Source: Caballeronia temeraria
GTDB taxonomy: Bacteria > Pseudomonadota > Gammaproteobacteria > Burkholderiales > Burkholderiaceae
Assembly: GCF_001544795.2 (NCBI RefSeq)
Contig: NZ_FCOI02000022.1
Location: 1 to 64,000, forward strand
Direction of reading: 5' to 3'
DNA length: 64,000 nucleotides
In this document: piece after piece, positions 17,566-25,944 of the stretch
Layout of the letters: every line of letters starts with the position of its first letter
How positions within the stretch are numbered: position 1 is the stretch's first letter
Notes under the pieces: generated by a model
Databases searched by the model: none
The model's input: the letters and a program-made list of their open reading frames with translations, nothing else
What the model was told of the DNA's origin: nothing
Made by a program: the position numbers and the translations under genes

Positions 17566-19151
17566 AGCGACTTGCCGTTCAGATCGTGCAACGAGACCGT
17601 CAGCGCGCGACTCTGCGGATCGATCTTCGCGCGGCCATAGAACTGCTGCAGCGCCGCCGGCGAACGGTTCTGCGGATTGTCCTTCGGCACGCTCACGTAG
17701 CGCAGCTCCGGACCGAACGTCATGTCGAGATCGTTCGGTCCGAACGTGCCCGCGTTGATCGGCCCGCCGACGAATTCCCAGAAGGGCTTGAACTCCGTGA
17801 ACTTCGCGCGCGACGGATCGTAGTGCGTCGCCTGCGCGTAGTGCACATCGGCCGTGATCCACACGACGTTCCTGATGTCTTCCTGCTTGATGAAGCGCAG
17901 GATGTCGGCAAGCTCCAGTTCGCGGCCCGACGGCGCGCCGTTGTCCGCATTCGCCCACGCTTCGAACGTGCCCTTGGGTACATCGGGATTCAGATCGGGC
18001 ACGACGAGCGAGATCGGCATATCGCTCGCGATCACCTTCCACGTCGCGCGCGACGCCTTCAACGATGCCTTCAGCCACGCGGTCTGTTGCGAGCCGAGAA
18101 ACGCCGAATCCGCATCGAGGCGCGTCTGTCGGTTCGGCGAGTTCGCGCCGCGATACGAACGCTCGTCGAGCATGAACACATCGAGCAGCGGGCCGAACTG
18201 AAAGCCGCGATACACCTGTTCCGGATCGAGCTGATTGATGCGATACGGGTTGTATTCGAACATCGCCTGCTTCGCGCGCGCTTCGAGCAGGTTGATCGAG
18301 CGCGTCTGATAGCGCTTCTCCGCTTCGCCGATCACCTGTCCGGGATACCAGTTGTTGCGCACTTCGTGATCGTCCCATTGCACGAGGAACGGCACTTCGG
18401 CTGCGAAGCGGCGCTTGTTTTTATCGAGCTGGTTATACGCGAAGGCCGCGCGATAGTCGTCGAGCGTCTGCGCGACATGCGACTTGCCTTCGGTCACGAT
18501 GTTCGTCCACATCGTGCCGTCGGGCAGCTTTACTTCGGATTCGATCACGCTGTCCGCATAGATCTGATCGCCCTGATGGATGAAGAAATCCGGCGCTTCG
18601 CGACGCATCGCTTCATAGATGCGATAACCGCCGAAGCGCTCGTTGATGCCCCAGCCCTGCCCCGCTTCATCGCCGGAAAAGACGAAACAGATGGGCTTAT
18701 TCGCATCGATCGATGCCGTGCGCAGGCGGCCCGTCACCGGCTCGCTGTAGGCCTTGCCATCGACGAGATCGGCGAAGCGCACACGATAGAACACTTCGGC
18801 GCCGGGCGGCAGGCCGGTCAGATCGACACGCGCCGTGAAGCCGCTGCTTTCGAGCGCGGCCGGTCCGATACGCCGCTGAGACGTCGTGAAGCGCTCGCTC
18901 GTCGAATATTCGACGATCATGCGCGACGGCCGGTCCGCGCGGCTCCAGACGATGCCGCTCGTCGCGGTGACATCGCCGCTCATCACGCCGCCGGGCAGTT
19001 GCGGACGCAGCCTGTCTGCGGTGACGACGGCGGGCGCGACGCCTTGCGCGAGCGCATCGGCGAGACCCGCGCCCGTGAGCGCGAGCCCCGTGCCGGAAAC
19101 GAGACCCTTCAACACGGTGCGTCGGGATGGTTTGATGATGCGATCCGGCAT
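17535..19151 (-). CDS. PhoD-type alkaline phosphatase/phosphodiesterase, Tat-exported
   Basis: This 538-residue secreted metallophosphatase opens with a Tat signal (KPSRRTVLKGLVSGTGLALTGAG, twin Arg at residues 8-9), so it folds before export. An N-terminal fibronectin-like PhoD_N region (SGDVTATSGIVWSRAD) precedes the catalytic domain with CFVFSGDEAGQGWG, DFFIHQGDQIYAD, VQWDDHEVRNNW and VWITADVHYAQATHY. These stretches carry the Asp/His metal ligands of the PhoD fold. It would release phosphate from organic esters in the periplasm or outside the cell. No Pho box was identified by eye. It has its own ribosome site, GGAAG, inside the 3' end of the Usp gene. Confidence 0.92.
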   Translation of the reverse strand: MPDRIIKPSRRTVLKGLVSGTGLALTGAGLADALAQGVAPAVVTADRLRPQLPGGVMSGDVTATSGIVWSRADRPSRMIVEYSTSERFTTSQRRIGPAALESSGFTARVDLTGLPPGAEVFYRVRFADLVDGKAYSEPVTGRLRTASIDANKPICFVFSGDEAGQGWGINERFGGYRIYEAMRREAPDFFIHQGDQIYADSVIESEVKLPDGTMWTNIVTEGKSHVAQTLDDYRAAFAYNQLDKNKRRFAAEVPFLVQWDDHEVRNNWYPGQVIGEAEKRYQTRSINLLEARAKQAMFEYNPYRINQLDPEQVYRGFQFGPLLDVFMLDERSYRGANSPNRQTRLDADSAFLGSQQTAWLKASLKASRATWKVIASDMPISLVVPDLNPDVPKGTFEAWANADNGAPSGRELELADILRFIKQEDIRNVVWITADVHYAQATHYDPSRAKFTEFKPFWEFVGGPINAGTFGPNDLDMTFGPELRYVSVPKDNPQNRSPAALQQFYGRAKIDPQSRALTVSLHDLNGKSLYEVKLDVEA

Positions 19152-19693
19152 GGCGAGCTTCCTCTCGAACTGAACGATGATGTGCGCTGCGTCGAATCGA
19201 CGATAGTAAAACGTAACGGTGTCGCTTTTGTTTCAACGGGCGCTCCATTGCCCGCCGCATCCGATGCGATCAGCACGCGCCGGTTGCTATAGCGGCTCAC
19301 CGCATCGGACACGCGCTCTTCCCAGAAGCGCCAGTGCGTGGCCTGCGTGCGGCCTATCACGATGAGATCCGCATCGAACTCGCGCGCCGCCTGCGCGATC
19401 ACGCGCGCGAGCGTCGTGCCGCCCGGCAGGTCCATCGTCACGCATACGCCGTTGATGCTCGATGCGCGTATCGCCTGTATCGTGCGCTTCTCGACTTCGC
19501 GCGCGAGTTCGTCGATATACGCGAGCGCCGCGCCGAAGTCGTGCTGCGCCGACGATATCGCCCAGAACGGCGCGCGGTCCACGACGTGAAGCGCGGTGAG
19601 TCGCGCGTTGGATTCGCGGGCCCGCGCGATGCCGAGCGAGAGCGCCGCATGGCTGCAATCCGGTCCCACGGCCACGAGAATGTGCTGCTGCAT
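19109..19693 (-). CDS. universal stress protein family (UspA-like), extended C-terminus
   Basis: This is a 194-residue protein whose first ~147 residues form a Usp fold (MQQHILVAVGPDCSHAALSLGIARA; HVVDRAPF; REFDADLIVIGRT; VSRYSNRRVLIAS). The typical ATP-binding GxxGS motif is not intact (GRTQATHWRFWEERVSDAVS). Usp domains normally end where RRVLIAS occurs. The remaining ~47 residues are low-complexity, Ser/Arg-rich, and run 43 nt into the phoD-like gene. The tail could be a read-on after a lost stop. The TerB-like gene upstream is co-oriented with a 31-nt gap, so the two may be an operon. Confidence 0.82.
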   Translation of the reverse strand: MQQHILVAVGPDCSHAALSLGIARARESNARLTALHVVDRAPFWAISSAQHDFGAALAYIDELAREVEKRTIQAIRASSINGVCVTMDLPGGTTLARVIAQAAREFDADLIVIGRTQATHWRFWEERVSDAVSRYSNRRVLIASDAAGNGAPVETKATPLRFTIVDSTQRTSSFSSRGSSPCRIASSNHPDAPC

Positions 19694-19724
19694 GATGTCG
19701 TCTCCGGTCTATGATCCGCGCGAT

Positions 19725-20111
19725 TCAGTGCATGCGCCATGCGCGCTTCACGGCGTCGATCACGGCGGCTTCGCTGTACGTCATGACGCCGTCGGCGACC
19801 ACGGCCGATTCGCAGAGCGTGAGCACGTCGCGTCTCACGCGTTCGTCGGATACGTCTTGCGCGAGCTGCTGCACGACATGCGGATCGACTCGACAGATGT
19901 CGTCCCAGGTGAGATACGAACATCGCGTGAGATCCTCGCAGACCTCGCGCACGACTTCATGCAGCTCGCCCGCATGCAGCCCGAGCCGCGCATAGAAGCC
20001 GCGCCGTTCGAGCTCTTCGATTTCCGCACTGCCGATATGCCCGTCCGCGATCAGCGACATCACGACGATGCGCGCGGCCGCGCGGGGACTGTCCGATGGA
20101 TAGTGGCGCAT
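19725..20111 (-). CDS. TerB-like (tellurite-resistance fold) stress protein
   Basis: This 128-residue all-helical protein resembles the TerB superfamily. RIVVMSLIADGHIGSAEIEELERRGF matches the first helix pair with the conserved acidic metal-binding DGxIxxxE pattern, and LCESAVVADGVMTYSEAAVIDAVKRAW is the mirrored second pattern. The start at 20111 is preceded by GGAG. No other ter genes are nearby. It lies directly upstream of the Usp-like gene, suggesting a shared stress role. Confidence 0.72.
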   Translation of the reverse strand: MRHYPSDSPRAAARIVVMSLIADGHIGSAEIEELERRGFYARLGLHAGELHEVVREVCEDLTRCSYLTWDDICRVDPHVVQQLAQDVSDERVRRDVLTLCESAVVADGVMTYSEAAVIDAVKRAWRMH

Positions 20112-20511
20112 GGCATTTCTCCTCGATGAAAACGTCGTCAACGAAAGGCAGTGCGATGGATTCGATCAGGACCGCGCCGCCCGAATGCCTTGCATCGTAG
20201 GCGTGGACAATGAGCATCGAATGAGCGCGCCGTGTCTGTGCGGGCCGAACAAGCGCGCCGAAAAACGTTGGGCCATGCACGACAGTTCGCTTTTTTCGCG
20301 GCTTCCACGATGCGCTTCGTGCGCCTTGCCACATAAGGCTCGCGCGCGTTTCGTGCATCGACTGGCACAGCCGATGCATAAGGCGTCCCGTCGCGTCATG
20401 ACTGCCTGCCACTGTTTGACGCGACCGGGCCGGCGCCTCGTGCGCCGGCCCGTTTCTTCCGGCGCCGCGACGAAGGTTCCGGCGGCACACGCAGGCGCCA
20501 AGGAGATCACC
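20112..20511. other. 400-nt gene-free gap before the lysis pair
   Basis: No convincing gene is present. The endolysin frame stays open upstream (to about 20110), but that stretch has atypical composition and no homology I recognise. The gap contains a strong hairpin at 20427-20451 read rightward, with no rightward gene ahead of it. A short RNA or a leader/attenuator is possible. Confidence 0.45.
20427..20456 (+). terminator. orphan rho-independent-like hairpin upstream of endolysin
   Basis: GGGCCGGCGC (20427-20436), loop CTCGT, and GCGCCGGCCC (20442-20451), followed by GTTTCTT. It is oriented with the downstream lysis genes and ends 60 nt before their start codon. Confidence 0.55.
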
Positions 20512-20994
20512 ATGAACAACTTCGACGACGCCTTCCGGGCGCTGATCGGCAGCGAAGGCGGTTACTCATTCAACCCGGCTGACCCGGGCGGCGAAACGAT
20601 GTGGGGCGTGACGGCGCGTGTCGCGCGCGGCTATGGCTATGCAGGCGCGATGAAGGATTTGCCGCTCGATCTCGCGAAGCGCATCGCCAAGCAGAAGTAC
20701 TGGGACCCGCTGCATCTCGACGAATTCGATCCGCGCGTCGCCTTCCAGATTTTCGACGCGAACTACAACGGTGGCCTCGTCGTGCTGTGGATGCAGAAGG
20801 CATCGGGCGCGAAGGAAGACGGCAAGTTCGGCCCCGATACCGTCGATGCCGTGAAGGCCGCCGATCCGATGCGCTTCGTTCTGCGCTTCATTGCTTATCG
20901 ATTGCGTTATCTGAAGGGCTTGCATGCATGGCCGACGTTCAGCCGCGGCTGGACCGATCGCATGGCGACGAATCTTCTTTTGGGAGCAGCATGA
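20512..20994 (+). CDS. GH108-family endolysin (phage-type lysozyme)
   Basis: This 160-residue peptidoglycan muramidase has the hallmark N-terminal motif LIGSEGGYSFNPADPGGETMWGVT, with E15 as expected catalytic acid. It is followed by the C-terminal peptidoglycan-binding-3-like half (QIFDANYNGG; GKFGPDTVDAVKAADP; RLRYLKGLHAWPTFSRGWTDR). There is no signal peptide, consistent with holin-dependent release. The ATG at 20512 has AAGGAG 8 nt upstream. Its stop overlaps the downstream holin start (ATGA), giving translational coupling. No phage structural genes are nearby, so this is an isolated lysis cassette. Confidence 0.9.
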   Translation: MNNFDDAFRALIGSEGGYSFNPADPGGETMWGVTARVARGYGYAGAMKDLPLDLAKRIAKQKYWDPLHLDEFDPRVAFQIFDANYNGGLVVLWMQKASGAKEDGKFGPDTVDAVKAADPMRFVLRFIAYRLRYLKGLHAWPTFSRGWTDRMATNLLLGAA

Positions 20995-21683
20995 TGGACT
21001 GGTCGAAAGTGGCGGCAACCATCGGTGCGAAGGCACCGCTTCTGGCGGGTCTTATCGGCGGGCCGGTCGGGCTCGGCGTGACGACTGCGGCGGCGATTAT
21101 TTCACATGCGCTTGGCACTCCGAACGATCCCAATGTCGTCGAAACCGCGCTCAACGATCCCGCTGCGCTCGACAAGATCGCGCAGGCCGAAAGCGCGAAC
21201 TCGCTGCAATTGCAGCAACTGGTGGTGGCGGCGGCGCAGGCGCGCCTGTCGTTCGAAGCGGACATGGCGCGCATCGCGGCGGGCGATCGCGCCGATGCTC
21301 GCGCAATGAGCATCGCGAATAAGGACTGGGTGCCGAAGTTCCTCGCGATGGCCGTGACCGGCGGCTTCTTCGGGATTCTGCTGCTGATGGCGTTGCGTGC
21401 GTTGCCCGAGGCGAATCGCGATCTCGTGAACGTCGTGGTCGGCGCGCTCGGGACCGCGTGGATCAGCATCATCGGGTATTACTTCGGGACGTCTGCTGGC
21501 TCGATGCGCAAGACCGAACTGCTCGCGCAACCCAGCGTGCCGATCACGCCCGAGACCGCCGTAACGTTGCGCGATCCGGCGCCCGCAGCGTCATCGCGCG
21601 ATCAAAGCGGCGCGCACGCCGACTCTGCATCGCCTGCGTTCATGCCGGGCGGGCAAGGGCCGATCTTCACGGGCGCGTCCTGA
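20991..21683 (+). CDS. 3-TM holin-like membrane protein
   Basis: This 230-residue protein has three hydrophobic stretches: residues about 12-40 (APLLAGLIGGPVGLGVTTAAAIISHALG), about 115-135 (FLAMAVTGGFFGILLLMAL) and about 145-168 (VVGALGTAWISIIGYYFGTSAGS). This layout, and the YYFGTSAGSMRKTE end, resemble the 'holin of 3 TMs' family found in phages and gene-transfer agents. It would form the inner-membrane lesion that releases the upstream endolysin. The start at 20991 overlaps the endolysin stop; 20994 is an alternative. The C-terminal ~50 residues are Pro/Ala/Ser-rich and probably disordered. Confidence 0.82.
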   Translation: MMDWSKVAATIGAKAPLLAGLIGGPVGLGVTTAAAIISHALGTPNDPNVVETALNDPAALDKIAQAESANSLQLQQLVVAAAQARLSFEADMARIAAGDRADARAMSIANKDWVPKFLAMAVTGGFFGILLLMALRALPEANRDLVNVVVGALGTAWISIIGYYFGTSAGSMRKTELLAQPSVPITPETAVTLRDPAPAASSRDQSGAHADSASPAFMPGGQGPIFTGAS

Positions 21684-21694
21684 GCGTCATCGCA

Positions 21695-22231
21695 TCAGAG
21701 TCCGGTGCGCGGATCGTACGGACGCGCCGGATGATGCGCGATGTTCTCGAACTGCGGGCGCATCGCATCGCTGAAGGTCTTCTTCTGCTGATCGGTGAGG
21801 CCGCTGTAGAACTTGAGCCACGCTTTCGCGGACTGATCGGCGAGCGGCGCGTCCTGTTGCGCGGCTTTATCGTGTACCGCGTGCAAGGCGGAGAGATCGA
21901 GGATCGGCTGCTGGAGCATCGTCTGCATGCGCGCCTGCATCTGATCCGCGTTCATGCGTTCGCTGGCGTGGCTCTGCTGCATCGCCTGCAAAGCGGTTTG
22001 CCACTGCACTTCCTGATCGGGCTTGAGATTCAACTGGTCGTGCAAGGTGCGCATGTTGACCGGCTGTACGTGGATGGCGATATCGTTATCCATCGGCAAG
22101 GCCTGCGCATAGACCGGCGCGGCGCCGACCCCGAGCGATAGCGCGGTAACGACGGTCAATGCCGAAAGCTTGAGAAGCAGGCCGCCGCGTTGTGCCTTGC
22201 GTGCGTTCGCGGATGCGTTGAGCTGGGTCAT
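21695..22231 (-). CDS. Spy/CpxP-like periplasmic protein
   Basis: This 178-residue exported protein has a long signal sequence (residues about 1-43, ending GAAPVYAQA). It then has helical repeats with LTXXQ-like elements: LNLKPDQEVQWQTALQAMQ and YSGLTDQQKKTFSDAMRP. Spy and CpxP are periplasmic chaperones or stress adaptors with this spacing. A GGGG ribosome site precedes the ATG. It is convergent with the holin gene (11-nt gap). Its own upstream gap (22232-22477) holds two iteron-like sites. Confidence 0.78.
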   Translation of the reverse strand: MTQLNASANARKAQRGGLLLKLSALTVVTALSLGVGAAPVYAQALPMDNDIAIHVQPVNMRTLHDQLNLKPDQEVQWQTALQAMQQSHASERMNADQMQARMQTMLQQPILDLSALHAVHDKAAQQDAPLADQSAKAWLKFYSGLTDQQKKTFSDAMRPQFENIAHHPARPYDPRTGL

Positions 22232-22357
22232 GTCGATTCCCCTTTCCGTGTGTCGATGTCTGGTGGAGGCTGCGTGCGTTTCGTCGCTGCAACCATCGAA
22301 AGGAGTCTAGGGAGGGGGAATTAGGTGAGAGTGAGGCCGAACGTCTTAGGTCACGCG

Positions 22358-22375
22358 CTCCCGAAAACCTTCACC
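22358..22375 (-). repeat. dispersed iteron-like site 3
   Basis: On the minus strand GGTGAA-GGTTTT-CGGGAG, one mismatch from the consensus. It lies in the gap between the Spy-like gene and the IclR gene. Confidence 0.6.
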
Positions 22376-22439
22376 TTTGAGTCATCGATGATTCAGAAAA
22401 CCCCTTGAAACAAGGGCTGAAAACGCCGTAAAACGCACA

Positions 22440-22457
22440 ATCCCGAAAACCCTCACC
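22440..22457 (-). repeat. dispersed iteron-like site 4
   Basis: On the minus strand GGTGAG-GGTTTT-CGGGAT, an exact consensus match 82 bp from site 3 in the same orientation. Its N6 equals that of the origin copy at 54095. Confidence 0.65.
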
Positions 22458-22477
22458 TTTACGCGATCCACACGCGC

Positions 22478-23245
22478 TCAAATCACGTTCAACATCGACA
22501 ACGCCGTCTCCTGCAACGGATGCAACACGCGAGCGAGCGCCGCCTCGGACGTTTCCTTCCCAATCGGCATGTTCGCCGACAACGCCGCCACCACTTCGCC
22601 ATGCCGGTTCTTCATCGGCACCGCCACACCGCGCACGCCCATCTGCAATTGCTGCTCGATCGCGACGTAGCCGTCCACGCGCGCCTGCCGGATCTTCTCG
22701 TAGAGCTTTTCCTTATTCGTGATCGTGAGCGGCGTGAACGGCTTGAACTCGGTCGCGTCGAGCCAGCCGCGCACCGATGTCTCGTCCATGTACGCAAGCA
22801 TCGCGATGCCGCCCGACATCAGCGCGGCCGGCACGCGCGCGCCGAGCACGAAGCCCGTCGTCATCACGCGTGTCGAGCCGTTGCGCGCGATGATCACGAG
22901 GTCCCAGTCATCGAGCACGCTCACATACACCGATTCATGAATCAGCGCGCTCAACTGCTGCAAATAAGGCTGCACGATGCGCGGCAGCCGCGCCGATTCG
23001 AAATACGACCAGCCCATGCGCAGCACGCGCGGCGTGAGATTGAAGAGCTTGCCGTCGGTCTGCACGTAGCCGAGATGCGCGAGCGTCAGCAGATAGCGCC
23101 GCGCGGCCGTGCGCGTGAGGCCGGTGCGCGCCGCAGCCTGCGTCGGCGTCATGCGCGCGTGCTGATCGTCGAAGGCTTCGAGGATCGCCAGGCCCTTTTC
23201 CAGACCGGCAATCCAGTCGCGCTTGTCGAGTTCCGGTTTAGTCAT
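22478..23245 (-). CDS. IclR-family regulator (PcaR/PobR-like group)
   Basis: This 255-residue regulator has an N-terminal winged HTH (MTPTQAAARTGLTRTAARRYLLTLAHLGYVQ) and a C-terminal IclR effector domain (VSVLDDWDLVIIARNGSTRVMTTGFVLGARVPAALMSGGIAMLA). PcaR-type members control beta-ketoadipate or aromatic-acid catabolism. It is divergent from an MHS-family transporter with a 267-nt shared gap that contains a long dyad at 23330-23359. The transporter is therefore its likely target. The effector is not known. Confidence 0.9.
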   Translation of the reverse strand: MTKPELDKRDWIAGLEKGLAILEAFDDQHARMTPTQAAARTGLTRTAARRYLLTLAHLGYVQTDGKLFNLTPRVLRMGWSYFESARLPRIVQPYLQQLSALIHESVYVSVLDDWDLVIIARNGSTRVMTTGFVLGARVPAALMSGGIAMLAYMDETSVRGWLDATEFKPFTPLTITNKEKLYEKIRQARVDGYVAIEQQLQMGVRGVAVPMKNRHGEVVAALSANMPIGKETSEAALARVLHPLQETALSMLNVI

Positions 23246-23329
23246 GCTTCCATGTCTGTTTAGTTATGGATCAGGCGTTGTTTCGGCGCTCCATTAAAGC
23301 CAATGGCTAGTGCTAACCCCCAAAGTGAT

Positions 23330-23359
23330 CGATTATCGGACACACGCGTGCGATAATCG
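23330..23359. promoter_or_regulatory. IclR-type operator dyad
   Basis: CGATTATCG (23330-23338), a 12-nt spacer and CGATAATCG (23351-23359) form a perfect inverted repeat in the divergent promoter region between the IclR gene and the MFS gene. Confidence 0.55.
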
Positions 23360-23512
23360 CGCAAAATTTATCATAAAACGTTGATCGAAAGGGATTGCGC
23401 TTTTATTCTCCAATCACTTTCAGAGCAAGCGTATTGCGGCAAACCAAAACGCACCGCTGCTCGGCCAGATTCCAGGCTCAACTCCATAAACCCATTGTTC
23501 GGAGACATCTCT

Positions 23513-24922
23513 ATGGCTAGCCCTAAGGAAGACGCGCACAGCGGCCGCCAGGCGAAAAAAGCGACCGCGAGCGGCTGGATCGGCTCGGCGCTGGAGTATT
23601 ACGACTTCTTCATTTACGCCCAGGCCGCCGCACTCATTTTCCCGCAGTTGTTCTTCCCGTCGGGCAATCCGAAGGTCGCGATCATCGCGTCGCTCGCGAC
23701 GTACGGTGTGGGCTACGTGGCACGTCCGATCGGCGCATTCGTGCTCGGCCATCTGGGCGATACGCACGGCCGCAAAAACGTGCTGCTCATCTGCATGTTC
23801 CTCATGGGTTTCTCGACGATGGCCGTCGGCCTGCTGCCGACGTATCACAGCGTCGGCATGCTCGCACCGGCCTTGCTCGTCGTGCTGCGTCTGGTGCAGG
23901 GCTTCGCCGTGGCCGGTGAAATCTCCGGCGCCAGCTCGATGATTCTGGAGCACGCACCGTTCGGACGTCGCGGCTACTACGCGAGCTTCACGCTGCAAGG
24001 CGTGCAGGCCGGCCAGATTCTCGCCGCCGCCGTGTTCCTGCCGCTCGCCACGTTCATGCCGGAAGACATGTTCAACTCGTGGGGCTGGCGTGTGCCGTTC
24101 CTGCTGTCGGCGTTCGTGCTGGTCGCGGGCTATATCATCCGGAAGGAAGTGCATGAAACGCCGGCGTTCACGTCCGAGGAATCGCACGGCGATCTGCCGA
24201 AGTCGCCGATCAAGGAAGCGTTCGCCAACAGCACGCCCGACATGATCCGCGTCGTCTGCATGGCGCTGATGAACGTGATTCCCGTCGTCGCGACGATCTT
24301 CGGTGCGGCGTATGCGGTGCAGTCGTCGTATGGCATCGGCTTTCACAAGAGCGTGTATCTGTGGATTCCGGTGGTCGGCAATATCGTCGCGGTGCTGGTG
24401 ATTCCGTTCGTCGGCAATCTGTCCGACAAGATCGGCCGCCGTCCGATGATGATCGGCGGATCGCTGATCTCGGGTGTGCTGGCGTTCGCGTATCTCTATG
24501 CGATCAGCATCCACAGCGTGCCACTCGCGTTCCTGATGTCGCTCTTGATGTGGGGCGTCGTGTATCAGGGCTATAACGCAATCTTCCCGAGCTTCTACCC
24601 GGAACTGTTCCCGACCCGCTCGCGTGTTTCGGCGATGGCGATCGCACAGAACATCGGCACGACGATCACCGCGCTGCTGCCCGCGCTCTTCGCAGCGGTT
24701 GCGCCTCCGGGATCGAACAACATCCCGCTGACGGTCGGCGCCATTGCTTTCGGCGTGACGATCATCGCGGCGATCGCGGCCTACACGGCGCGTGAGACGT
24801 ATCGCATCCGTCTGAACGATCTCGGCAAGAAGGACGCCGTGCCGATGAGCGAGCAGGAATACGAGCGCCTGCGCGCCGACTCGATCTCCGTGGACAAGGT
24901 GGCCAAGGCGCGCCACGCATAA
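23513..24922 (+). CDS. MFS transporter, metabolite:H+ symporter (MHS) family
   Basis: This 469-residue twelve-helix secondary transporter starts at MASPKEDAHSG, with GGAGA 10 nt upstream. MHS hallmarks are ASGWIGSALEYYDFFIYAQAAALIF in helix 1, RPIGAFVLGHLGDTHGRKN (loop 2-3), GFAVAGEISGASSMILEHAP, NSWGWRVPFLLS and GNLSDKIGRRPMM (loop 8-9). Relatives import shikimate, ketoglutarate, proline/betaine or aromatic acids by proton symport. The divergent PcaR-like regulator hints at an aromatic or organic acid. An in-frame upstream extension (from 23381) is unlikely to be translated. A strong terminator follows. Confidence 0.9.
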   Translation: MASPKEDAHSGRQAKKATASGWIGSALEYYDFFIYAQAAALIFPQLFFPSGNPKVAIIASLATYGVGYVARPIGAFVLGHLGDTHGRKNVLLICMFLMGFSTMAVGLLPTYHSVGMLAPALLVVLRLVQGFAVAGEISGASSMILEHAPFGRRGYYASFTLQGVQAGQILAAAVFLPLATFMPEDMFNSWGWRVPFLLSAFVLVAGYIIRKEVHETPAFTSEESHGDLPKSPIKEAFANSTPDMIRVVCMALMNVIPVVATIFGAAYAVQSSYGIGFHKSVYLWIPVVGNIVAVLVIPFVGNLSDKIGRRPMMIGGSLISGVLAFAYLYAISIHSVPLAFLMSLLMWGVVYQGYNAIFPSFYPELFPTRSRVSAMAIAQNIGTTITALLPALFAAVAPPGSNNIPLTVGAIAFGVTIIAAIAAYTARETYRIRLNDLGKKDAVPMSEQEYERLRADSISVDKVAKARHA

Positions 24923-24948
24923 AGTTGACCGTGTTGGAGTGATTTTCT

Positions 24949-24974
24949 CGGGCCCTTCGGGGCCCGTTTTTTTT
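24949..24974 (+). terminator. intrinsic terminator after MHS transporter
   Basis: CGGGCCC, loop TTCG, GGGCCCG and then eight T residues: a textbook rho-independent terminator 27 nt after the stop codon. Confidence 0.92.
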
Positions 24975-25029
24975 GCCGCGCGCATCGCGATAACATGAAT
25001 GCCTTCTCGCTCATGACGCGGAGGCATGA

Positions 25030-25944
25030 ATGGCCGGCTTCAACGAACGCATTCTCAACGGCATCAGCGTGTTCGCGGCGATCGTCGATGCCGGCACGTT
25101 CGCCGCCGCAGGCGACCGGCTCGGCATGTCGCAGCCCGGCGTGAGCCGTGCGATCGCGCGTCTCGAAGCGCGCCTGAAGATTCGTCTCTTCGATCGCACG
25201 ACGCGCAGCGTCTCGCTCACCGACGATGGCCGGCGTTTCTTCGAACATGTGATGCCGCATCTCGCGGGTCTGGAGGAAGCGGCGGCGAGCGCATCGGAAG
25301 GCGCGACGGCCGTGCGCGGACGCCTGCGCGTGAACGTCGATCCGATCTTCTCGCGGCTCCTGCTCGGCCCGAAGCTCGATGCGTTCCTGAACGCCCATCC
25401 CGATCTGCAACTCGAACTCATCACGAGCGATCGGCTCGGCGACATGATCGCGGATGGCTTCGATCTCGCCGTGCGCTTCGGCGCGCCGCGCGATTCGAGT
25501 CTCGTCGCGCGCAAGCTGCTCGATACGCCGGTGCGCACGGTCGCCGCGCCTTCGTATATCGAGCGGCACGGCAAGCCCGCGACACCGCAAGCGCTCGCCG
25601 ATGACGCGCACACGTGCATCGAGTTCCGCGATCCCGAGACGGCGCGGCCGTTTGCGTGGGAGTTTCATCGCAAGAAGAAGCGCGTCGTCGTGGAGACGCG
25701 CGGCCGTCTCACGCTCAACGATCCCGGCACGATGATGAGCACGATCCTCTCGGGCTACGGCATCGCGCAGATTCTTCTGCTCGGCCATGAACATCTGCTC
25801 GCCGATGGCCAGCTCGTCGATCTCTTTCCCGACTGGCCCGACGAGCGCTTCCCGCTCTACGCGTTTTATCCGTCGCGGCATCATCCGCCGGCGAAGACGC
25901 GCGCGTTTCTCGATCTCGTCGTCGCGTTGACGGGAACGAACTAA
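25030..25944 (+). CDS. LysR-type transcriptional regulator
   Basis: This 304-residue LTTR has its HTH at about residues 12-60 (VDAGTFAAAGDRLGMSQPGVSRAIARLEARLKIRLFDRTTRSVSLTDDG) and an effector domain (RLRVNVDPIFSRLLLGPKLDAFLNAHPDLQLELI). Its 3' end overlaps the convergent MarR-GNAT gene by 4 nt. No divergent partner exists (the terminator lies upstream), so its target is not evident. Confidence 0.9.
   Translation: MAGFNERILNGISVFAAIVDAGTFAAAGDRLGMSQPGVSRAIARLEARLKIRLFDRTTRSVSLTDDGRRFFEHVMPHLAGLEEAAASASEGATAVRGRLRVNVDPIFSRLLLGPKLDAFLNAHPDLQLELITSDRLGDMIADGFDLAVRFGAPRDSSLVARKLLDTPVRTVAAPSYIERHGKPATPQALADDAHTCIEFRDPETARPFAWEFHRKKKRVVVETRGRLTLNDPGTMMSTILSGYGIAQILLLGHEHLLADGQLVDLFPDWPDERFPLYAFYPSRHHPPAKTRAFLDLVVALTGTN

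Noticed and set aside
20110..20511. N-terminal extension of the endolysin frame
   Set aside because: Atypical Cys/Arg-rich composition and a strong AAGGAG site in front of the ATG at 20512; the GH108 fold begins there.
23420..25027. Long minus-strand frame opposite the MHS transporter
   Set aside because: Arg/His/Asp-rich low-complexity translation without recognisable motifs; the plus-strand frame carries all MFS hallmarks.
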